Shown one piece after another: positions 17,792 through 28,152 of a DNA stretch of 64,000 bases (positions are counted from its first letter, which is position 1; each line of letters begins with the position of its first letter). A program made the translations under genes and the position numbers. The notes under the pieces were generated by a model. That model saw only the letters and a program-made list of their open reading frames with translations, did not search any database and was not told the origin of the DNA. This stretch comes from Rhodoferax aquaticus (GTDB lineage: Bacteria > Pseudomonadota > Gammaproteobacteria > Burkholderiales > Burkholderiaceae_C). Location of the stretch: positions 2,604,001-2,668,000 of the forward strand of contig NZ_CP036282.1 in the NCBI RefSeq assembly GCF_006974105.1, read 5' to 3'.

Positions 17792-19486
17792 ATGGACATC
17801 AAACCTGTCGTCATGAATCCCCGCAGCAAAAATATCACCGAGGGCAAGTCCCGGGCGCCTAACCGTTCCATGTACTACGGGATGGGCTACACGGCAGAGG
17901 ACTTCGGCAAACCCATGGTGGGCGTGGCCAACGGCCATAGCACGATCACGCCGTGCAACAGCGGGTTGCAAAAGCTGGCTGATGCAGCCGTAGCAGGCAT
18001 CTTGGATGCAGGCGGCAATGCACAAATTTTCGGCACACCCACCATTTCAGATGGCATGGCAATGGGCACCGAAGGCATGAAGTATTCACTGGTCAGCCGC
18101 GAAGTCATTTCAGACTGCGTGGAGACCTGCGTGCAAGGCCAATGGATGGACGGCGTGCTGGTCATCGGTGGCTGCGACAAAAACATGCCCGGCGGCCTGA
18201 TGGGCATGTTGCGCGCCAACGTACCAGCGATTTATGTCTATGGTGGAACCATCCTGCCGGGTCACTACAAAGGCCAAGACCTGAACATCGTGAGCGTCTT
18301 TGAGGCCGTGGGCGAAAACGCCGCCGGCAAGCTCAGCGACGCCGACCTGACCGAAATTGAAAAACGCGCGATTCCTGGCACCGGCTCGTGTGGCGGCATG
18401 TATACGGCCAACACCATGTCGTCGGCCTTCGAAGCGTTGGGCATCTCTCTGCCTTACTCCAGCACCATGGCCAATGAGCACGACGAAAAAGTAAAGTCGG
18501 CACGCGAATCCGCACGGGTTTTGGTAGAGGCCATCAAGAAAGACATCAAGCCACGCGACATCGTGACGCGCAAGTCCATCGAGAACGCGGTAGCGGTCAT
18601 CATGGCCACTGGCGGCTCCACGAACGCGGTGCTGCACTTTTTGGCCATCGCCCACTGCGCTGACGTGGAATGGACCATTGATGACTTTGAACGCATGCGT
18701 AAAAAGACTCCGGTGCTGTGCGATCTGAAGCCAAGCGGAAAGTCGCTGGCTGTCGAGTTGCATAAAGCAGGTGGCATCCCACAAGTGATGAAGATTTTGC
18801 TGAAAGCGGGCTTGCTCAACGGCGACTGCCTCACCATCACTGGCCAAACCATTGAAGAAGTGCTGAAAGACATTCCTGACGAGCCACCAGCCAATCAGAC
18901 CGTGATTCGCCCGATTAACAACCCCATGTATGCACAAGGGCATCTGGCTATTCTCAAGGGCAACCTGAGCCCAGAGGGCTGCGTCGCAAAGATTACCGGC
19001 CTGAAACGCCCCGTGATGACAGGGCCTGCACGGGTTTTTGATGACGAACAGTCTGCCTTGGCTGCAATTTTGGCCAACAAAATTGTGGCCGGTGACGTCA
19101 TGGTGCTGCGCTATCTGGGCCCCAAGGGCGGACCCGGCATGCCAGAAATGCTGGCACCTACCGGCGCGTTGGTAGGCCAAGGTTTGGGAGAATCCGTAGG
19201 ACTAATTACCGATGGCCGCTTCTCTGGGGGCACATGGGGCATGGTCGTGGGACACGTGGCACCGGAAGCCGCAGCGGGCGGCAACATCGCTTTGATTGAA
19301 GAGAACGACTCCATCACCATCGATGCGCACCAGTTGCTGTTGCAAGTCAATGTGAGCGATGAAGTCTTGGCCAAGCGCCGTGCAGCATGGACACCCCCCA
19401 AACCCCGCTACACCCGTGGTGTTCAGGCGAAGTTTGCGTTCAATGCCTCCAGTGCAAGCAAAGGCGCCGTACTCGACAACTATTGA
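17792..19486 (+). CDS. ilvD: Dihydroxy-acid dehydratase
   Basis: 564-residue IlvD/EDD-family iron-sulfur enzyme. It dehydrates 2,3-dihydroxy acids to 2-oxo acids, the third step of valine and isoleucine synthesis. Cluster cysteines are visible in [16 protein letters not shown] and [12 protein letters not shown]. The C-terminal signature [11 protein letters not shown] is present. The ATG at 17792 has a GGAAG ribosome site. The other ilv genes of the window are at 32-35 kb, so ilvD is unlinked from them and is followed by its own terminator. Confidence 0.97.
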   Translation: MDIKPVVMNPRSKNITEGKSRAPNRSMYYGMGYTAEDFGKPMVGVANGHSTITPCNSGLQKLADAAVAGILDAGGNAQIFGTPTISDGMAMGTEGMKYSLVSREVISDCVETCVQGQWMDGVLVIGGCDKNMPGGLMGMLRANVPAIYVYGGTILPGHYKGQDLNIVSVFEAVGENAAGKLSDADLTEIEKRAIPGTGSCGGMYTANTMSSAFEALGISLPYSSTMANEHDEKVKSARESARVLVEAIKKDIKPRDIVTRKSIENAVAVIMATGGSTNAVLHFLAIAHCADVEWTIDDFERMRKKTPVLCDLKPSGKSLAVELHKAGGIPQVMKILLKAGLLNGDCLTITGQTIEEVLKDIPDEPPANQTVIRPINNPMYAQGHLAILKGNLSPEGCVAKITGLKRPVMTGPARVFDDEQSALAAILANKIVAGDVMVLRYLGPKGGPGMPEMLAPTGALVGQGLGESVGLITDGRFSGGTWGMVVGHVAPEAAAGGNIALIEENDSITIDAHQLLLQVNVSDEVLAKRRAAWTPPKPRYTRGVQAKFAFNASSASKGAVLDNY

Positions 19487-19513
19487 GCACTCGGAGACCC
19501 GAATGCCTCCCAA

Positions 19514-19542
19514 AAAAGCCAAGCCCTCAACGCTTGGCTTTT
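19514..19542. terminator. Bidirectional terminator after ilvD
   Basis: Perfect 11-base arms AAAAGCCAAGC and GCTTGGCTTTT with a 7-base loop. The A/T ends supply a U-tract in both directions, so it can end ilvD (plus) and the small Trp-rich gene (minus). Confidence 0.85.
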
Positions 19543-19584
19543 CGAAGCGATGGCGAGCGTTTCAACCGCAAAAGGCCGCAACGT

Positions 19585-19830
19585 TTACTTGCGCTTCTTT
19601 GCGTTGAGGTTCCCCATCGCTTCTTTGTTGCGGTCGATTCGAGATTGCTTCTTAGCTTGCTCCGCTTCCATCGCTTTGCGCTTGGTATAGCCCGACGAAT
19701 CTGCCCAATACCACCACGCCGTTGCCAAACCAAACGGTGCAAGCACCAGCCACCAAGACCACAGCGCAACCGGCGCTACCTCCAAGTACTTAAGCAACAG
19801 CAAGACCACACCAATTCCAACCAAATACAT
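19585..19830 (-). CDS. Small Trp-rich membrane protein
   Basis: 81 aa from ATG 19830, which has a GAGGT ribosome site; the frame also opens at a GTG two codons earlier. Two hydrophobic segments (about residues 1-14 and 20-40) contain six Trp residues (WSWW, WWYW). A lysine-rich charged tail of about 35 residues follows. It resembles a small Trp-rich protein family (TIGR04438) that I recall from betaproteobacteria. The function is unknown. It is convergent with ilvD and shares its terminator. Confidence 0.72.
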   Translation of the reverse strand: MYLVGIGVVLLLLKYLEVAPVALWSWWLVLAPFGLATAWWYWADSSGYTKRKAMEAEQAKKQSRIDRNKEAMGNLNAKKRK

Positions 19831-19923
19831 AGTCACCTCGTTCTTTTTTGCGCCAATGCCTTAGAGTCAACCTCTGTTACTACAATCGCGTTGACATACT
19901 GTAAACCAACCCAAAGGCCATTC

Positions 19924-20235
19924 ATGAACCGCTCTTTGATGACCGCCACACTTGGCGTAGCCGCGCTTCTCTCCACAGCCCCAGCCTTCGCTGATTTGGC
20001 CTTGGCCACCAGTAAAAATTGTATGACCTGCCATGCGGTGGACAAAAAACTGCTAGGTCCGTCGTACAAAGATGTAGCCGCCAAGTACAAAGGCGATAAG
20101 TCCGCAGCGGACAAATTGGCCAGCAAAATCTTGAAGGGTGGGAGTGGCGTCTGGGGTCAAGTACCAATGCCCGCCATGAATCAAGTCTCTGAAGCCGAGG
20201 CTAAGAAATTGGTGGGCTGGATTCTGAGCCAGTAA
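19924..20235 (+). CDS. Small periplasmic class I cytochrome c (c551/c552 type)
   Basis: 103-residue precursor. The open frame extends far upstream, but ATG 19924 gives a proper signal peptide (MNRSLMTATLGVAALL...) ending AFA before DLALATSKN. The mature domain has the heme motif CMTCH near its N-terminus, LLGPSYKDVAAKY, and the axial Met in VPMPAMNQVSEAEA. It is probably a soluble electron donor to an oxidase or reductase, possibly to the cbb3 enzyme encoded earlier in the window. It ends at a bidirectional terminator shared with acs. Confidence 0.93.
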   Translation: MNRSLMTATLGVAALLSTAPAFADLALATSKNCMTCHAVDKKLLGPSYKDVAAKYKGDKSAADKLASKILKGGSGVWGQVPMPAMNQVSEAEAKKLVGWILSQ

Positions 20236-20301
20236 GCGATTGGGTGCATGCTCGACTGGCCAGGCAAGCGCTTGACTTTTGTTCGAACAACGCGACTCCG
20301 T

Positions 20302-20329
20302 AAAAAACCCCGCCAACGCGGGGTTTTTT
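20302..20329. terminator. Bidirectional terminator between cytochrome c and acs
   Basis: Stem CCCCGC/GCGGGG with a CAAC loop, flanked by six A and six T bases. It provides a strong rho-independent terminator on both strands for the convergent cytochrome c and acs genes. Confidence 0.9.
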
Positions 20330-20352
20330 ACTTTCTACGCAGCAGGCTCTAC

Positions 20353-22350
20353 TTAGTAGGTTTGCCCCAACTGGCTCAGGATGGCGGGATTTTCCAAGGT
20401 GGAGGTGTCTTGGGTAATCGTTTCTCCTTTGGCCAAGGAACGCAACAATCGGCGCATGATCTTGCCCGACCGAGTCTTGGGCAAGTTTTCACCAAATCGA
20501 ATGTCTTTGGGTTTAGCAATAGGCCCAATTTCTTTGGCAACCCAGTCGCGCAACTCTTTGGCGATAGCTTTCGCCTCATCTCCACTAGGGCAAGGACGCT
20601 TGAGCACTACAAAGGCACAAATGGCCTCGCCAGTCACGTCATCAGGCCTGCCCACTACCGCAGCTTCTGCAACCAAGTCGGTCTTGGCCACCAAGGCGGA
20701 CTCAATTTCCATGGTTCCCATGCGATGCCCTGAGACGTTGAGCACATCGTCAATCCGACCTGTGATGCGGAAATAAGCGCGATCCGCACTGCGAATGGCA
20801 CCGTCACCCGCCAAATACAGCTTCCCTCCCATTTCCTCAGGGAAGTAGCTCTTCTTAAACCGCTCAGGGTCATTCCAAATCGTGCGAATCATGGAGGGCC
20901 AAGGACGCTTGACCACCAAAATGCCACCGGTGCCGTTGGGGATGTCGTTTCCGACCTCATCCACAATGGCGGCAATGATGCCAGGCAGTGGCAAGGTGCA
21001 ACTACCGGGGACCAAGGGCGTTGCACCGGGCAATGGCGTCATCATGTGCCCGCCAGTTTCGGTTTGCCAGAAGGTATCTACGATCGGGCACTTTTCATGG
21101 CCCACATGCTTGTGGTACCACATCCACGCCTCTGGATTGATAGGCTCACCGACGGAGCCCAAGATGCGCAAGCTGCTGAGGTCAGAACGATCCGGGTGCA
21201 CTTTTGCATCACCTTCTGCCGCCTTGATCAACGAGCGGATCGCTGTAGGCGCGGTGTAGAAGATAGAGCATTTGTGGCGCTCAATCATTTGCCAGAACCG
21301 CCCTGCGTTGGGGAAGGTGGGAATACCTTCAAAAATAATCTGCGTAGCGCCAGCCGCTAAGGGGCCATAGGCCACGTAGCTGTGCCCTGTGATCCAACCA
21401 ATGTCGGCAGTGCACCAGAACACATCTTCAGGCTTAAGGTCAAAGGTCCAATCCATGGTTACTTTGGCCCACAACAGATAACCACCGGTGGAGTGCTGCA
21501 CTCCTTTGGGTTTACCTGTGGAACCAGATGTGTACAAGATAAACAGCGGGTGTTCCGCCCCCACGGGCACTGGCGCGCAGTCTGCAGACTGCCCAGCCAA
21601 AACTTCCGAAAAAGTCTTGTCGCGACCCGCGAGCATTGGACAAGCAGTTGCGGTGCGTTGGTAGACAAAAACGGTCTTTACCGCTTCGCAACCGCCCAGC
21701 GCCATACCTTCATCCACAATGGCTTTAAGTGGCAACTCTTTGCCGCCTCGCATTTGGTAGTTGCTCGTGATGACCGCAACCGCACCCACGTCGATGATGC
21801 GCTCTTGCACAGCCTTGGCGGAAAAACCACCAAAAACCACGCTGTGTATGGCACCCAAACGCGCGCAAGCTTGCATCGCAATCACGCCTTCTAGCGTCAT
21901 GGGCATATAAATCAATACCCGATCACCTTTTTGAATGCCATGGGCCTTCAAAGCGTTGGCAAACTGGCTTACCCGTGCCAGCAGTTCTTTGTAACTTGTT
22001 TTTGTGACGGTGCCGTCGTCCGCCTCAAAGATGACCGCGGTCTTGTTCTCTACCGCAGTCCCCATGTGCCTGTCCAAGCAGTTGGCGGAAGCATTGATCT
22101 CTCCATCCGCAAACCACTTATAAAACGGAGCCTGGGACTCATCCAGCGTTTGGGTGAATGGCTTGGTCCAGTTTAGATTCTCACGCGCCAAACGGGCCCA
22201 AAAACCTTCGAAGTCTTGTGCGGCCTCGGCACACAAGGCATCATACGCTGGCATCCCCGATACGCGCGCTGCTTTAACGAAGGCTTCACTGGGTGGGAAA
22301 ACCCGATTCTCAACCAAGCCAGAAGTGATAGTGGACTGTTGTTCGCTCAC
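20353..22350 (-). CDS. acs: Acetyl-CoA synthetase
   Basis: 665-residue AMP-forming acetate:CoA ligase that activates acetate for the TCA cycle. Motifs are the P-loop region [33 protein letters not shown] and [11 protein letters not shown]. The C-terminal catalytic lysine lies in [11 protein letters not shown]; this Lys is the usual regulatory acetylation site. The start is GTG at 22350 with an AGGA ribosome site. The divergent intergenic region carries a 12-base perfect palindrome AGTTAATTAACT (22369-22380). Confidence 0.97.
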   Translation of the reverse strand: MSEQQSTITSGLVENRVFPPSEAFVKAARVSGMPAYDALCAEAAQDFEGFWARLARENLNWTKPFTQTLDESQAPFYKWFADGEINASANCLDRHMGTAVENKTAVIFEADDGTVTKTSYKELLARVSQFANALKAHGIQKGDRVLIYMPMTLEGVIAMQACARLGAIHSVVFGGFSAKAVQERIIDVGAVAVITSNYQMRGGKELPLKAIVDEGMALGGCEAVKTVFVYQRTATACPMLAGRDKTFSEVLAGQSADCAPVPVGAEHPLFILYTSGSTGKPKGVQHSTGGYLLWAKVTMDWTFDLKPEDVFWCTADIGWITGHSYVAYGPLAAGATQIIFEGIPTFPNAGRFWQMIERHKCSIFYTAPTAIRSLIKAAEGDAKVHPDRSDLSSLRILGSVGEPINPEAWMWYHKHVGHEKCPIVDTFWQTETGGHMMTPLPGATPLVPGSCTLPLPGIIAAIVDEVGNDIPNGTGGILVVKRPWPSMIRTIWNDPERFKKSYFPEEMGGKLYLAGDGAIRSADRAYFRITGRIDDVLNVSGHRMGTMEIESALVAKTDLVAEAAVVGRPDDVTGEAICAFVVLKRPCPSGDEAKAIAKELRDWVAKEIGPIAKPKDIRFGENLPKTRSGKIMRRLLRSLAKGETITQDTSTLENPAILSQLGQTY

Positions 22351-22451
22351 GGTATGTCATCCTCATTTAGTTAATTAACTCAAACTTGCAGCACTGTCGA
22401 GCGTGGCACTTACAGGTCACTGACTGTAACTACGTTGAGCGCACAACCACT

Positions 22452-22481
22452 TTGCCCTCTGGTGCGCTGCACCTCTACAAT
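22452..22481 (+). promoter_or_regulatory. Candidate sigma-70 promoter for the UPF0114 gene
   Basis: TTGCCC (22452-22457) and TACAAT (22476-22481) are separated by 18 bases. A start near 22488 would give a leader of about 18 bases before the gene at 22506. Confidence 0.5.
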
Positions 22482-22505
22482 TAAGCGATTCCAAAGACAC
22501 TTTCT

Positions 22506-23105
22506 ATGACCCAACCGACACCGAAATCTCCCGTGCGTTTACGCCCCCTTCCCGCCTTTATTTTTTCTAGTCGCTGGTTGCAACTCCCGCTTTACGTTGG
22601 GCTCATTGCAGCACAAGGCGTCTACGTGTTTCACTTTTGGGTTGAGCTTGTGCACTTGCTGGAAGCCGCATTTGGCAACCAAGCTGCTCTCCAGTCTCTC
22701 ATAGCAAGCATTGGCTACAAGGAGACTACGACCACTGTGGCATTAAACGAAACGATCATCATGCTGGTGGTACTGGCTCTGATCGATGTGGTGATGATTT
22801 CTAACTTACTGATCATGGTTATTGTGGGTGGCTATGAGACTTTTGTAAGCCGCATGGACCTGGAGACGCACCCCGACCAACCCGAATGGTTGAGCCACGT
22901 GAATGCGTCCGTTTTGAAGGTCAAACTAGCTACCGCGATCATTGGAATTAGCTCCATCCATTTGCTAAAGACCTTCATCAATGCCGCGAACTACGATGAA
23001 AAAGTACTCATTGCACAAACCGCAATTCACATTACCTTCCTGTTGTCTGCCATGGCGATTGCCTACACTGACCGACTCATGAGTCGGCCTGCAGACGCCC
23101 ATTAA
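22506..23105 (+). CDS. UPF0114 / YqhA-family membrane protein
   Basis: 199 aa with four predicted membrane segments (about residues 25-47, 85-110, 135-155 and 165-185). The family pattern is visible in [34 protein letters not shown] and [19 protein letters not shown]. The function is not established; YqhA relatives are conserved inner-membrane proteins. It precedes the fumarase gene by 25 bases and may share its transcript. Confidence 0.85.
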   Translation: MTQPTPKSPVRLRPLPAFIFSSRWLQLPLYVGLIAAQGVYVFHFWVELVHLLEAAFGNQAALQSLIASIGYKETTTTVALNETIIMLVVLALIDVVMISNLLIMVIVGGYETFVSRMDLETHPDQPEWLSHVNASVLKVKLATAIIGISSIHLLKTFINAANYDEKVLIAQTAIHITFLLSAMAIAYTDRLMSRPADAH

Positions 23106-23130
23106 TCACAACAATCCGCGAGCCGCCACC

Positions 23131-24681
23131 ATGACCAGCATTCACCAAAAAGACCTGATCGAGTCCGTATCCGCCGCGCTGCAGTACATCAGCTACTACC
23201 ACCCTACTGACTACATCGCCCATCTGGCCCGTGCCTACGAGCGCGAGCAGAGCCCAGCTGCCAAAGACGCCATTGCCCAGATCCTGACCAACAGCAAGAT
23301 GAGCGCCACCGGCCACCGACCTATCTGCCAAGACACCGGTATCGTGAACGTGTTCCTTAAAGTAGGCATGGATGTACGCTGGGAAGGGTTTACCGGCAGC
23401 TTGGACGACGCCATCAATGAAGGCGTACGCCAAGGCTACAACCACCCCGACAACACGCTGCGTGCTTCGGTGGTAGCCGATCCCGAGTTCCTGCGCAAAA
23501 ACACCAAAGACAACACACCCGCTGTGATATTCACGGAGATCGTGCCCGGCAAGACCGTGGAAGTGACTGTCGCAGCCAAGGGCGGTGGCTCTGAAAACAA
23601 GAGCAAGATGATCATGCTCAACCCCGGCGATAGCGTGGTGGACTGGGTCCTGAAAACTGTACCCACCATGGGCGCTGGTTGGTGCCCGCCGGGCATGCTG
23701 GGTATCGGCATCGGTGGTACTGCGGAAAAGGCGGTGCTCATGGCCAAGGAAAGCCTGATGGACGACCTAGACATGTACGAACTGCAAGCCAAGTCGTCCC
23801 GCGGTGAAGCGCTGGACAAGGTGGAAGAAATGCGCCTTGAGTTGTACGAGAAGGTCAATGCTCTAGGCATAGGCGCACAAGGTCTGGGTGGCCTGACGAC
23901 CGTGCTGGACGTGAAGATCAAGATGTACCCCACCCATGCCGCGAGCAAGCCTGTGGCCATGATCCCGAATTGCGCAGCCACCCGCCACGCGCACTTCGTG
24001 CTCGACGGCTCCGGCCCGGTGTATCTTGATCCGCCATCACTGGACCTGTGGCCCAACGTCAACTGGACACCCGACTACCAACTCAGCAAAAAAGTCGACC
24101 TGAATACTCTGACCAAAGAGGAAGTAGCCAGCTGGAAGCCAGGCCAGACCCTGCTCTTGAACGGCAAAATGCTGACCGGTCGCGACGCTGCGCACAAGCG
24201 CATCCAGGGCATGCTAGCCAAGGGTGAAAAACTGCCTGTGGACTTTACCAATCGCGTCATTTACTACGTGGGCCCCGTCGACCCTGTAGCCGGTGAAGCC
24301 GTTGGCCCCGCCGGCCCCACCACCGCGACCCGCATGGACGGCTTTACCGAAATGATGCTTGCGCAAACCGGCTTAATTTCCATGGTGGGCAAGGCTGAAC
24401 GTGGGCCCGTCGCCATTGAAGCCATCAAAAAGCACAAGTCGGCATACCTCATGGCCGTGGGCGGCGCAGCTTATTTGGTCTCCAAAGCCATCAAACACGC
24501 CAAGGTGGTGGGCTTTGAAGACCTGGGCATGGAAGCGATTTACGAATTCGACGTGGTTGACATGCCTGTCACGGTGGCCGTGGACTCCGGTGGCACCAGC
24601 GCGCACATCACCGGCCCGGCAGAGTGGCAGAAGAAGATTGCTACCGGCGAATTCAAGAACATCCCGGTGACATCCCGCTAA
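23131..24681 (+). CDS. Fumarate hydratase, class I (iron-sulfur)
   Basis: 516-residue single-chain class I fumarase combining the alpha-like and beta-like domains. It interconverts fumarate and malate using an oxygen-sensitive [4Fe-4S] cluster. The cluster and substrate region shows GHRPICQDTGIVNVF, GWCPPGMLGIGIGGT and PNCAATRHAHF. The second half has GPAGPTTATRMDGF. The length is normal for FumA/FumB-type enzymes. It is followed after four bases by murI. Confidence 0.95.
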   Translation: MTSIHQKDLIESVSAALQYISYYHPTDYIAHLARAYEREQSPAAKDAIAQILTNSKMSATGHRPICQDTGIVNVFLKVGMDVRWEGFTGSLDDAINEGVRQGYNHPDNTLRASVVADPEFLRKNTKDNTPAVIFTEIVPGKTVEVTVAAKGGGSENKSKMIMLNPGDSVVDWVLKTVPTMGAGWCPPGMLGIGIGGTAEKAVLMAKESLMDDLDMYELQAKSSRGEALDKVEEMRLELYEKVNALGIGAQGLGGLTTVLDVKIKMYPTHAASKPVAMIPNCAATRHAHFVLDGSGPVYLDPPSLDLWPNVNWTPDYQLSKKVDLNTLTKEEVASWKPGQTLLLNGKMLTGRDAAHKRIQGMLAKGEKLPVDFTNRVIYYVGPVDPVAGEAVGPAGPTTATRMDGFTEMMLAQTGLISMVGKAERGPVAIEAIKKHKSAYLMAVGGAAYLVSKAIKHAKVVGFEDLGMEAIYEFDVVDMPVTVAVDSGGTSAHITGPAEWQKKIATGEFKNIPVTSR

Positions 24682-24685
24682 GCCC

Positions 24686-25507
24686 TTGTCCAAGATCAGT
24701 AACTCCCCCATTGGGGTGTTTGACAGTGGCGTGGGTGGCCTGAGCGTCCTGCGGGCGCTCAGGACTGAGCTGCCCCAAGAAAGGTTCGTCTATGTGGCGG
24801 ACAGCGGCCACGCACCCTACGGGGAGCGCGACGACGACTACCTGATTGAGCGCTCGCACAGGATCGCGCGTTGGTTCAAGGAACGCCACCAGATCAAGGC
24901 CTTGGTTGTCGCGTGCAACACCGCCACTGCTGCGGCCATTCATGTGCTTCGGGAAGCCCATCCAAACCTATTCATCATCGGCATTGAGCCCGCACTGAAA
25001 CCAGCCGTAGCGCATAGCAAAACCAAGGTTGTCGGTGTGATGGCCACACGCAGCACGTTGAGCAGCGAGAAATTCAAACGCCTCCTGACCTCGCTGCAAG
25101 ATCAGGCCAACTTCGTGCTGCAACCCTGCTCTGATCTTGTGCCGGCTATTGAAGCGTTCGACGCGATCAAAATAGACGCGGCTTGCATTGAATATACGCG
25201 TGCCATGGGGACTTTTGGACTGCAACATGGTGAGATGGACACCTTGGTACTTGGCTGCACCCATTACCCTTTCGCCGAGCACTCGCTGCGCTTGGGCACA
25301 GGCAATGCGGTCACGTTTATGGAGGGTGGTGCGCCAGTTGCCCGTCAAACGAGGAGATTACTCGAAGCTGCAAACAAACTAGGCAACAAACAATTAGCAG
25401 AACAAGCCAGTCTCGACTTGTTCAGCACTGGTGACCCGGCTGCTCTAGCAGCTGCGGCGCATCGCTGGCTAGGAATAAACGTAAGCTCACGCGTGCTAAC
25501 AGTCTAA
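24686..25507 (+). CDS. murI: Glutamate racemase
   Basis: 273 aa. It supplies D-glutamate for peptidoglycan by two-cysteine racemisation. Signature motifs are [13 protein letters not shown] near the start, the first catalytic Cys in [11 protein letters not shown] and the second in LGCTHYPF. No ATG is available at the expected place. The best start is TTG at 24686, four bases after the fumarase stop and without a strong ribosome site, suggesting translational coupling. Confidence 0.95.
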   Translation: MSKISNSPIGVFDSGVGGLSVLRALRTELPQERFVYVADSGHAPYGERDDDYLIERSHRIARWFKERHQIKALVVACNTATAAAIHVLREAHPNLFIIGIEPALKPAVAHSKTKVVGVMATRSTLSSEKFKRLLTSLQDQANFVLQPCSDLVPAIEAFDAIKIDAACIEYTRAMGTFGLQHGEMDTLVLGCTHYPFAEHSLRLGTGNAVTFMEGGAPVARQTRRLLEAANKLGNKQLAEQASLDLFSTGDPAALAAAAHRWLGINVSSRVLTV

Positions 25508-25519
25508 AGTACGCAAAGG

Positions 25520-25596
25520 TGGTGTGCCCGGAGGGGATCGAACCCCCGACCCACAGCTTAGAAGGCTGTTGCTCTATCCAACTGAGCTACGGGCAC
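25520..25596 (-). tRNA. tRNA-Arg (anticodon TCT)
   Basis: 77-base cloverleaf including an encoded CCA. The acceptor arms are GTGCCCG and CGGGCAC. The D arm is AGCTCAGTTGGATAGAGC. The anticodon stem ACAGC/GCTGT encloses loop CTTCTAA, with anticodon TCT. The T-arm loop contains GTTCGAT. It lies just downstream of tRNA-Pro on the same strand. Confidence 0.97.
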
Positions 25597-25650
25597 AAAG
25601 AACAAAGGCCCCAAAGCAGTAAAACTTCAGAGCCTTTGATTTTGAAAGAA

Positions 25651-25727
25651 TGGTCGGGGCGGCGGGATTCGAACTCGCGACCCTCTGCTCCCAAAGCAGA
25701 TGCGCTACCAGGCTGCGCTACGCCCCG
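25651..25727 (-). tRNA. tRNA-Pro (anticodon TGG)
   Basis: 77-base cloverleaf with encoded CCA. Acceptor arms are CGGGGCG and CGCCCCG. The anticodon stem TCTGC/GCAGA encloses loop TTTGGGA, with anticodon TGG. The T loop is GTTCGAAT. It is 54 bases upstream of tRNA-Arg, probably one transcript. Confidence 0.97.
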
Positions 25728-25806
25728 ACAGCTAGTATTGTAACCCGTTCCAACCCTTAGTTTAGAAGCGGATCAGAAAATTTTTACATAACTCCTGACG
25801 ATAGAT

Positions 25807-26556
25807 ATGCAGCAATCGGTTCCCCCTCTAGCATGGCTTAAGCCAAGCGCTCCGTTTCCGTCGCTCGACATGGCATGGCCAGCTGACTCTGATGCACCAG
25901 GCCTGCTGGCGGCAGGTGGTGCACTTGACGTACCAACGCTCTTGGAAGCCTATCGGAATGCGGTGTTCCCTTGGTTTGGTGAGGGCCAACCCATTCTATG
26001 GTGGAGCCCTGACCCCCGAATGGTTTTGAAAACGAGTGACTTTAGGGTTCATCGATCTATGCGAAAAACCCTAGTTCAATTCACCCAAAACCCCTCAGCG
26101 GGAATTCGCATGAATACCGCTTTCGCTAGAGTAATCGAGTCTTGCGCGCAATCCAAACGAAAGGATCAGTTTGGGACTTGGATCATGCCTCGCATGGTAG
26201 ACGCGTATACGCAACTCCATGCGGCTGGTTATGCACATAGCGTTGAGACATGGATCAACGGCGAACTGGTCGGTGGACTGTACTGCGTCAACATTGGCAT
26301 GGCATTATTTGGTGAGTCCATGTTCGCACATCAAACGAATGCTTCAAAAATTGCGCTCGCAGCTCTAGTGGCTTGGGCCGGCGCAAATGGCATTGAGATG
26401 ATTGATTGTCAGCAAAACACCAATCATTTGACATCGTTAGGGGCTTCAGAAATCCCCCGATCAGTATTTGCCGGGCATGTTTCTGTCGCCACCAACCAAC
26501 CCGGCCCATCTTGGACGTTCAACCCTCTATACTGGGACACCATTTTGCAAAGATGA
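25807..26556 (+). CDS. aat: Leucyl/phenylalanyl-tRNA--protein transferase
   Basis: 249 aa. It adds Leu or Phe to N-terminal Arg or Lys of proteins, creating N-degrons for ClpS/ClpAP. Motifs include [54 protein letters not shown] and [15 protein letters not shown], shown here in part. The length is typical. It is followed after four bases by bpt, giving a two-gene N-degron unit. Confidence 0.96.
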   Translation: MQQSVPPLAWLKPSAPFPSLDMAWPADSDAPGLLAAGGALDVPTLLEAYRNAVFPWFGEGQPILWWSPDPRMVLKTSDFRVHRSMRKTLVQFTQNPSAGIRMNTAFARVIESCAQSKRKDQFGTWIMPRMVDAYTQLHAAGYAHSVETWINGELVGGLYCVNIGMALFGESMFAHQTNASKIALAALVAWAGANGIEMIDCQQNTNHLTSLGASEIPRSVFAGHVSVATNQPGPSWTFNPLYWDTILQR

Positions 26557-26560
26557 CCGA

Positions 26561-27304
26561 ATGACGGACCTCAAAGACCTCCCCATTCAAGCCATACAGT
26601 TCTACGCCACTGCACCTTACGAATGCAGTTACTTGGACAACAGGCAAGCACGCTCCCAGGTAGCCACGCCCAGCCACATGATCAATAACAGTGCTTACTC
26701 GGCACTTGTGGCGCAAGGCTTTCGCAGGAGTGGGGTGTTCACCTATCGCCCGCATTGCGATGGATGTGCGGCCTGCTTGCCCTTGCGCATATTGGTTGGT
26801 GCCTTCCAACCAAATCGCAGCCAACGCAGGGCGTGGGCGCAGCACTCAGACCTGCAAGCTCGCACGCTTGGGCTTGGCTTTATGCATGAACACTACGAAC
26901 TGTACCGCCGCTACCAAAATAGTAGGCATGCAGGCGGCGGCATGGACGAAGACAGTGTTGAGCAATACAGCCAATTTTTACTGAACAGCAAAGTGAACTC
27001 AAGGCTCATTGAGTTTCGCACAGCCGCAGAGGACGGTGGCTTAGGTGAACTAAAAATGGTCTCGATTATTGATGTCCTAGAAGACGCTCTTTCCGCTGTC
27101 TATACTTTCTATGAGCCAGATCCTAGCGCCAGCTACGGCACGTACAACGTGCTGTGGCAAATTGAACAAGCCAGAAGCAACCGCCTTCCCCATGTCTACT
27201 TAGGCTACTGGATTGAGGCCAGTTCAAAAATGAAATACAAGGCGAGTTTCAAGCCATATCAACTCTATAGTGGCGGGCAATGGATAAATCGGGATCAGCA
27301 TTAA
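26561..27304 (+). CDS. bpt: Aspartate/glutamate leucyltransferase (arginyltransferase family)
   Basis: 247 aa from ATG 26561; the open frame extends back into aat, but this start follows aat directly. It transfers Leu from Leu-tRNA to N-terminal Asp or Glu. Conserved features are the cysteine cluster [13 protein letters not shown], the N-terminal [14 protein letters not shown] and C-terminal [20 protein letters not shown]. Together with Aat it marks proteins for degradation through the Leu N-degron pathway. Confidence 0.95.
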   Translation: MTDLKDLPIQAIQFYATAPYECSYLDNRQARSQVATPSHMINNSAYSALVAQGFRRSGVFTYRPHCDGCAACLPLRILVGAFQPNRSQRRAWAQHSDLQARTLGLGFMHEHYELYRRYQNSRHAGGGMDEDSVEQYSQFLLNSKVNSRLIEFRTAAEDGGLGELKMVSIIDVLEDALSAVYTFYEPDPSASYGTYNVLWQIEQARSNRLPHVYLGYWIEASSKMKYKASFKPYQLYSGGQWINRDQH

Positions 27305-27358
27305 CGATGCCTCGCGCCATGATGTCCCTCCCCTCCCGTAAGATCGCCCAACTTCGCT

Positions 27359-28147
27359 ATGACAAGAAAAGACTCTGACATCCCATCCACTCCAAGCGTG
27401 CAAGTACTAGAGCGCATGTTTACTCTGATGGATGTACTTGCTTCCAGAGAAGAAGCACTGCCTCTGAAAGAGATAAGCGAAAAAGCCAATTTACACCCAT
27501 CAACGGCACACCGTATTCTCAATGACTTGGTGTGCGGACGTTTTGTAGACAGACCACAGGCAGGCAGCTACCGGCTCGGCATGCGCCTTCTAGAGCTTGG
27601 TAACCTTGTCAAAGGAAGGCTCAATGTCAGAGATGCTGCGCTTGGACCCATGCGAGAGTTACACAAGCAGATCCAGCAGCCAGTCAATCTAAGCATGCGT
27701 CAAGGTGACGAAATCATTTACGTTGAGCGTGCCTATAGTGAGCGCTCGGGGATGCAAGTTGTTAGAGCGATTGGTGGTAGAGCCCCTTTGCATCTCACTT
27801 CAGTCGGCAAACTGTTTCTGGCTGCTGATGACCCCCAACGTACCCGCGCATATGCCGCAAGAACCGGACTAAAAGGCCACACAAAGAACAGCATTACGCA
27901 AATCAACGATCTAGAGAGAGAGCTCTCAAAAGTTCGTCAGTATGGCCAAGCCCACGACAATGAGGAATTGGAGCTTGGGGTCCGTTGTATGGCTGCAGGT
28001 ATTTACGACGACCAAAGTAAACTGGTCGCCGGGCTCTCTATTTCTGCACCGTCAGAAAGATTGGAAGATGCTTGGTTGCCCAAGCTACTAGACACCGCCG
28101 ACCAAATCTCGCAAACACTTGGCTACAAGCAATTTGCAATAAAGTAG
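27359..28147 (+). CDS. IclR-family transcriptional regulator
   Basis: 262 aa. The N-terminal winged helix (about residues 12-75) reads VQVLERMFTLMDVLAS and HPSTAHRILNDLV. The C-terminal effector domain (about 90-255) includes GGRAPLHLTSVGKLFLA and GVRCMAAGIYD. The ligand and target are unknown; no catabolic operon lies beside it. It is convergent with the endopeptidase gene, with five bases between stops. Confidence 0.92.
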   Translation: MTRKDSDIPSTPSVQVLERMFTLMDVLASREEALPLKEISEKANLHPSTAHRILNDLVCGRFVDRPQAGSYRLGMRLLELGNLVKGRLNVRDAALGPMRELHKQIQQPVNLSMRQGDEIIYVERAYSERSGMQVVRAIGGRAPLHLTSVGKLFLAADDPQRTRAYAARTGLKGHTKNSITQINDLERELSKVRQYGQAHDNEELELGVRCMAAGIYDDQSKLVAGLSISAPSERLEDAWLPKLLDTADQISQTLGYKQFAIK

Positions 28148-28152
28148 GCGGT

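Noticed and set aside
18110..19180. A 356-codon minus-strand open frame opposite ilvD
   Set aside because: Antisense shadow of ilvD with a His-rich, low-similarity product; no ribosome site.
19387..19923. Long upstream extension of the cytochrome c frame from 19387
   Set aside because: It runs through the ilvD end, a terminator and the antisense Trp-rich gene. The signal peptide at ATG 19924 fixes the real start.
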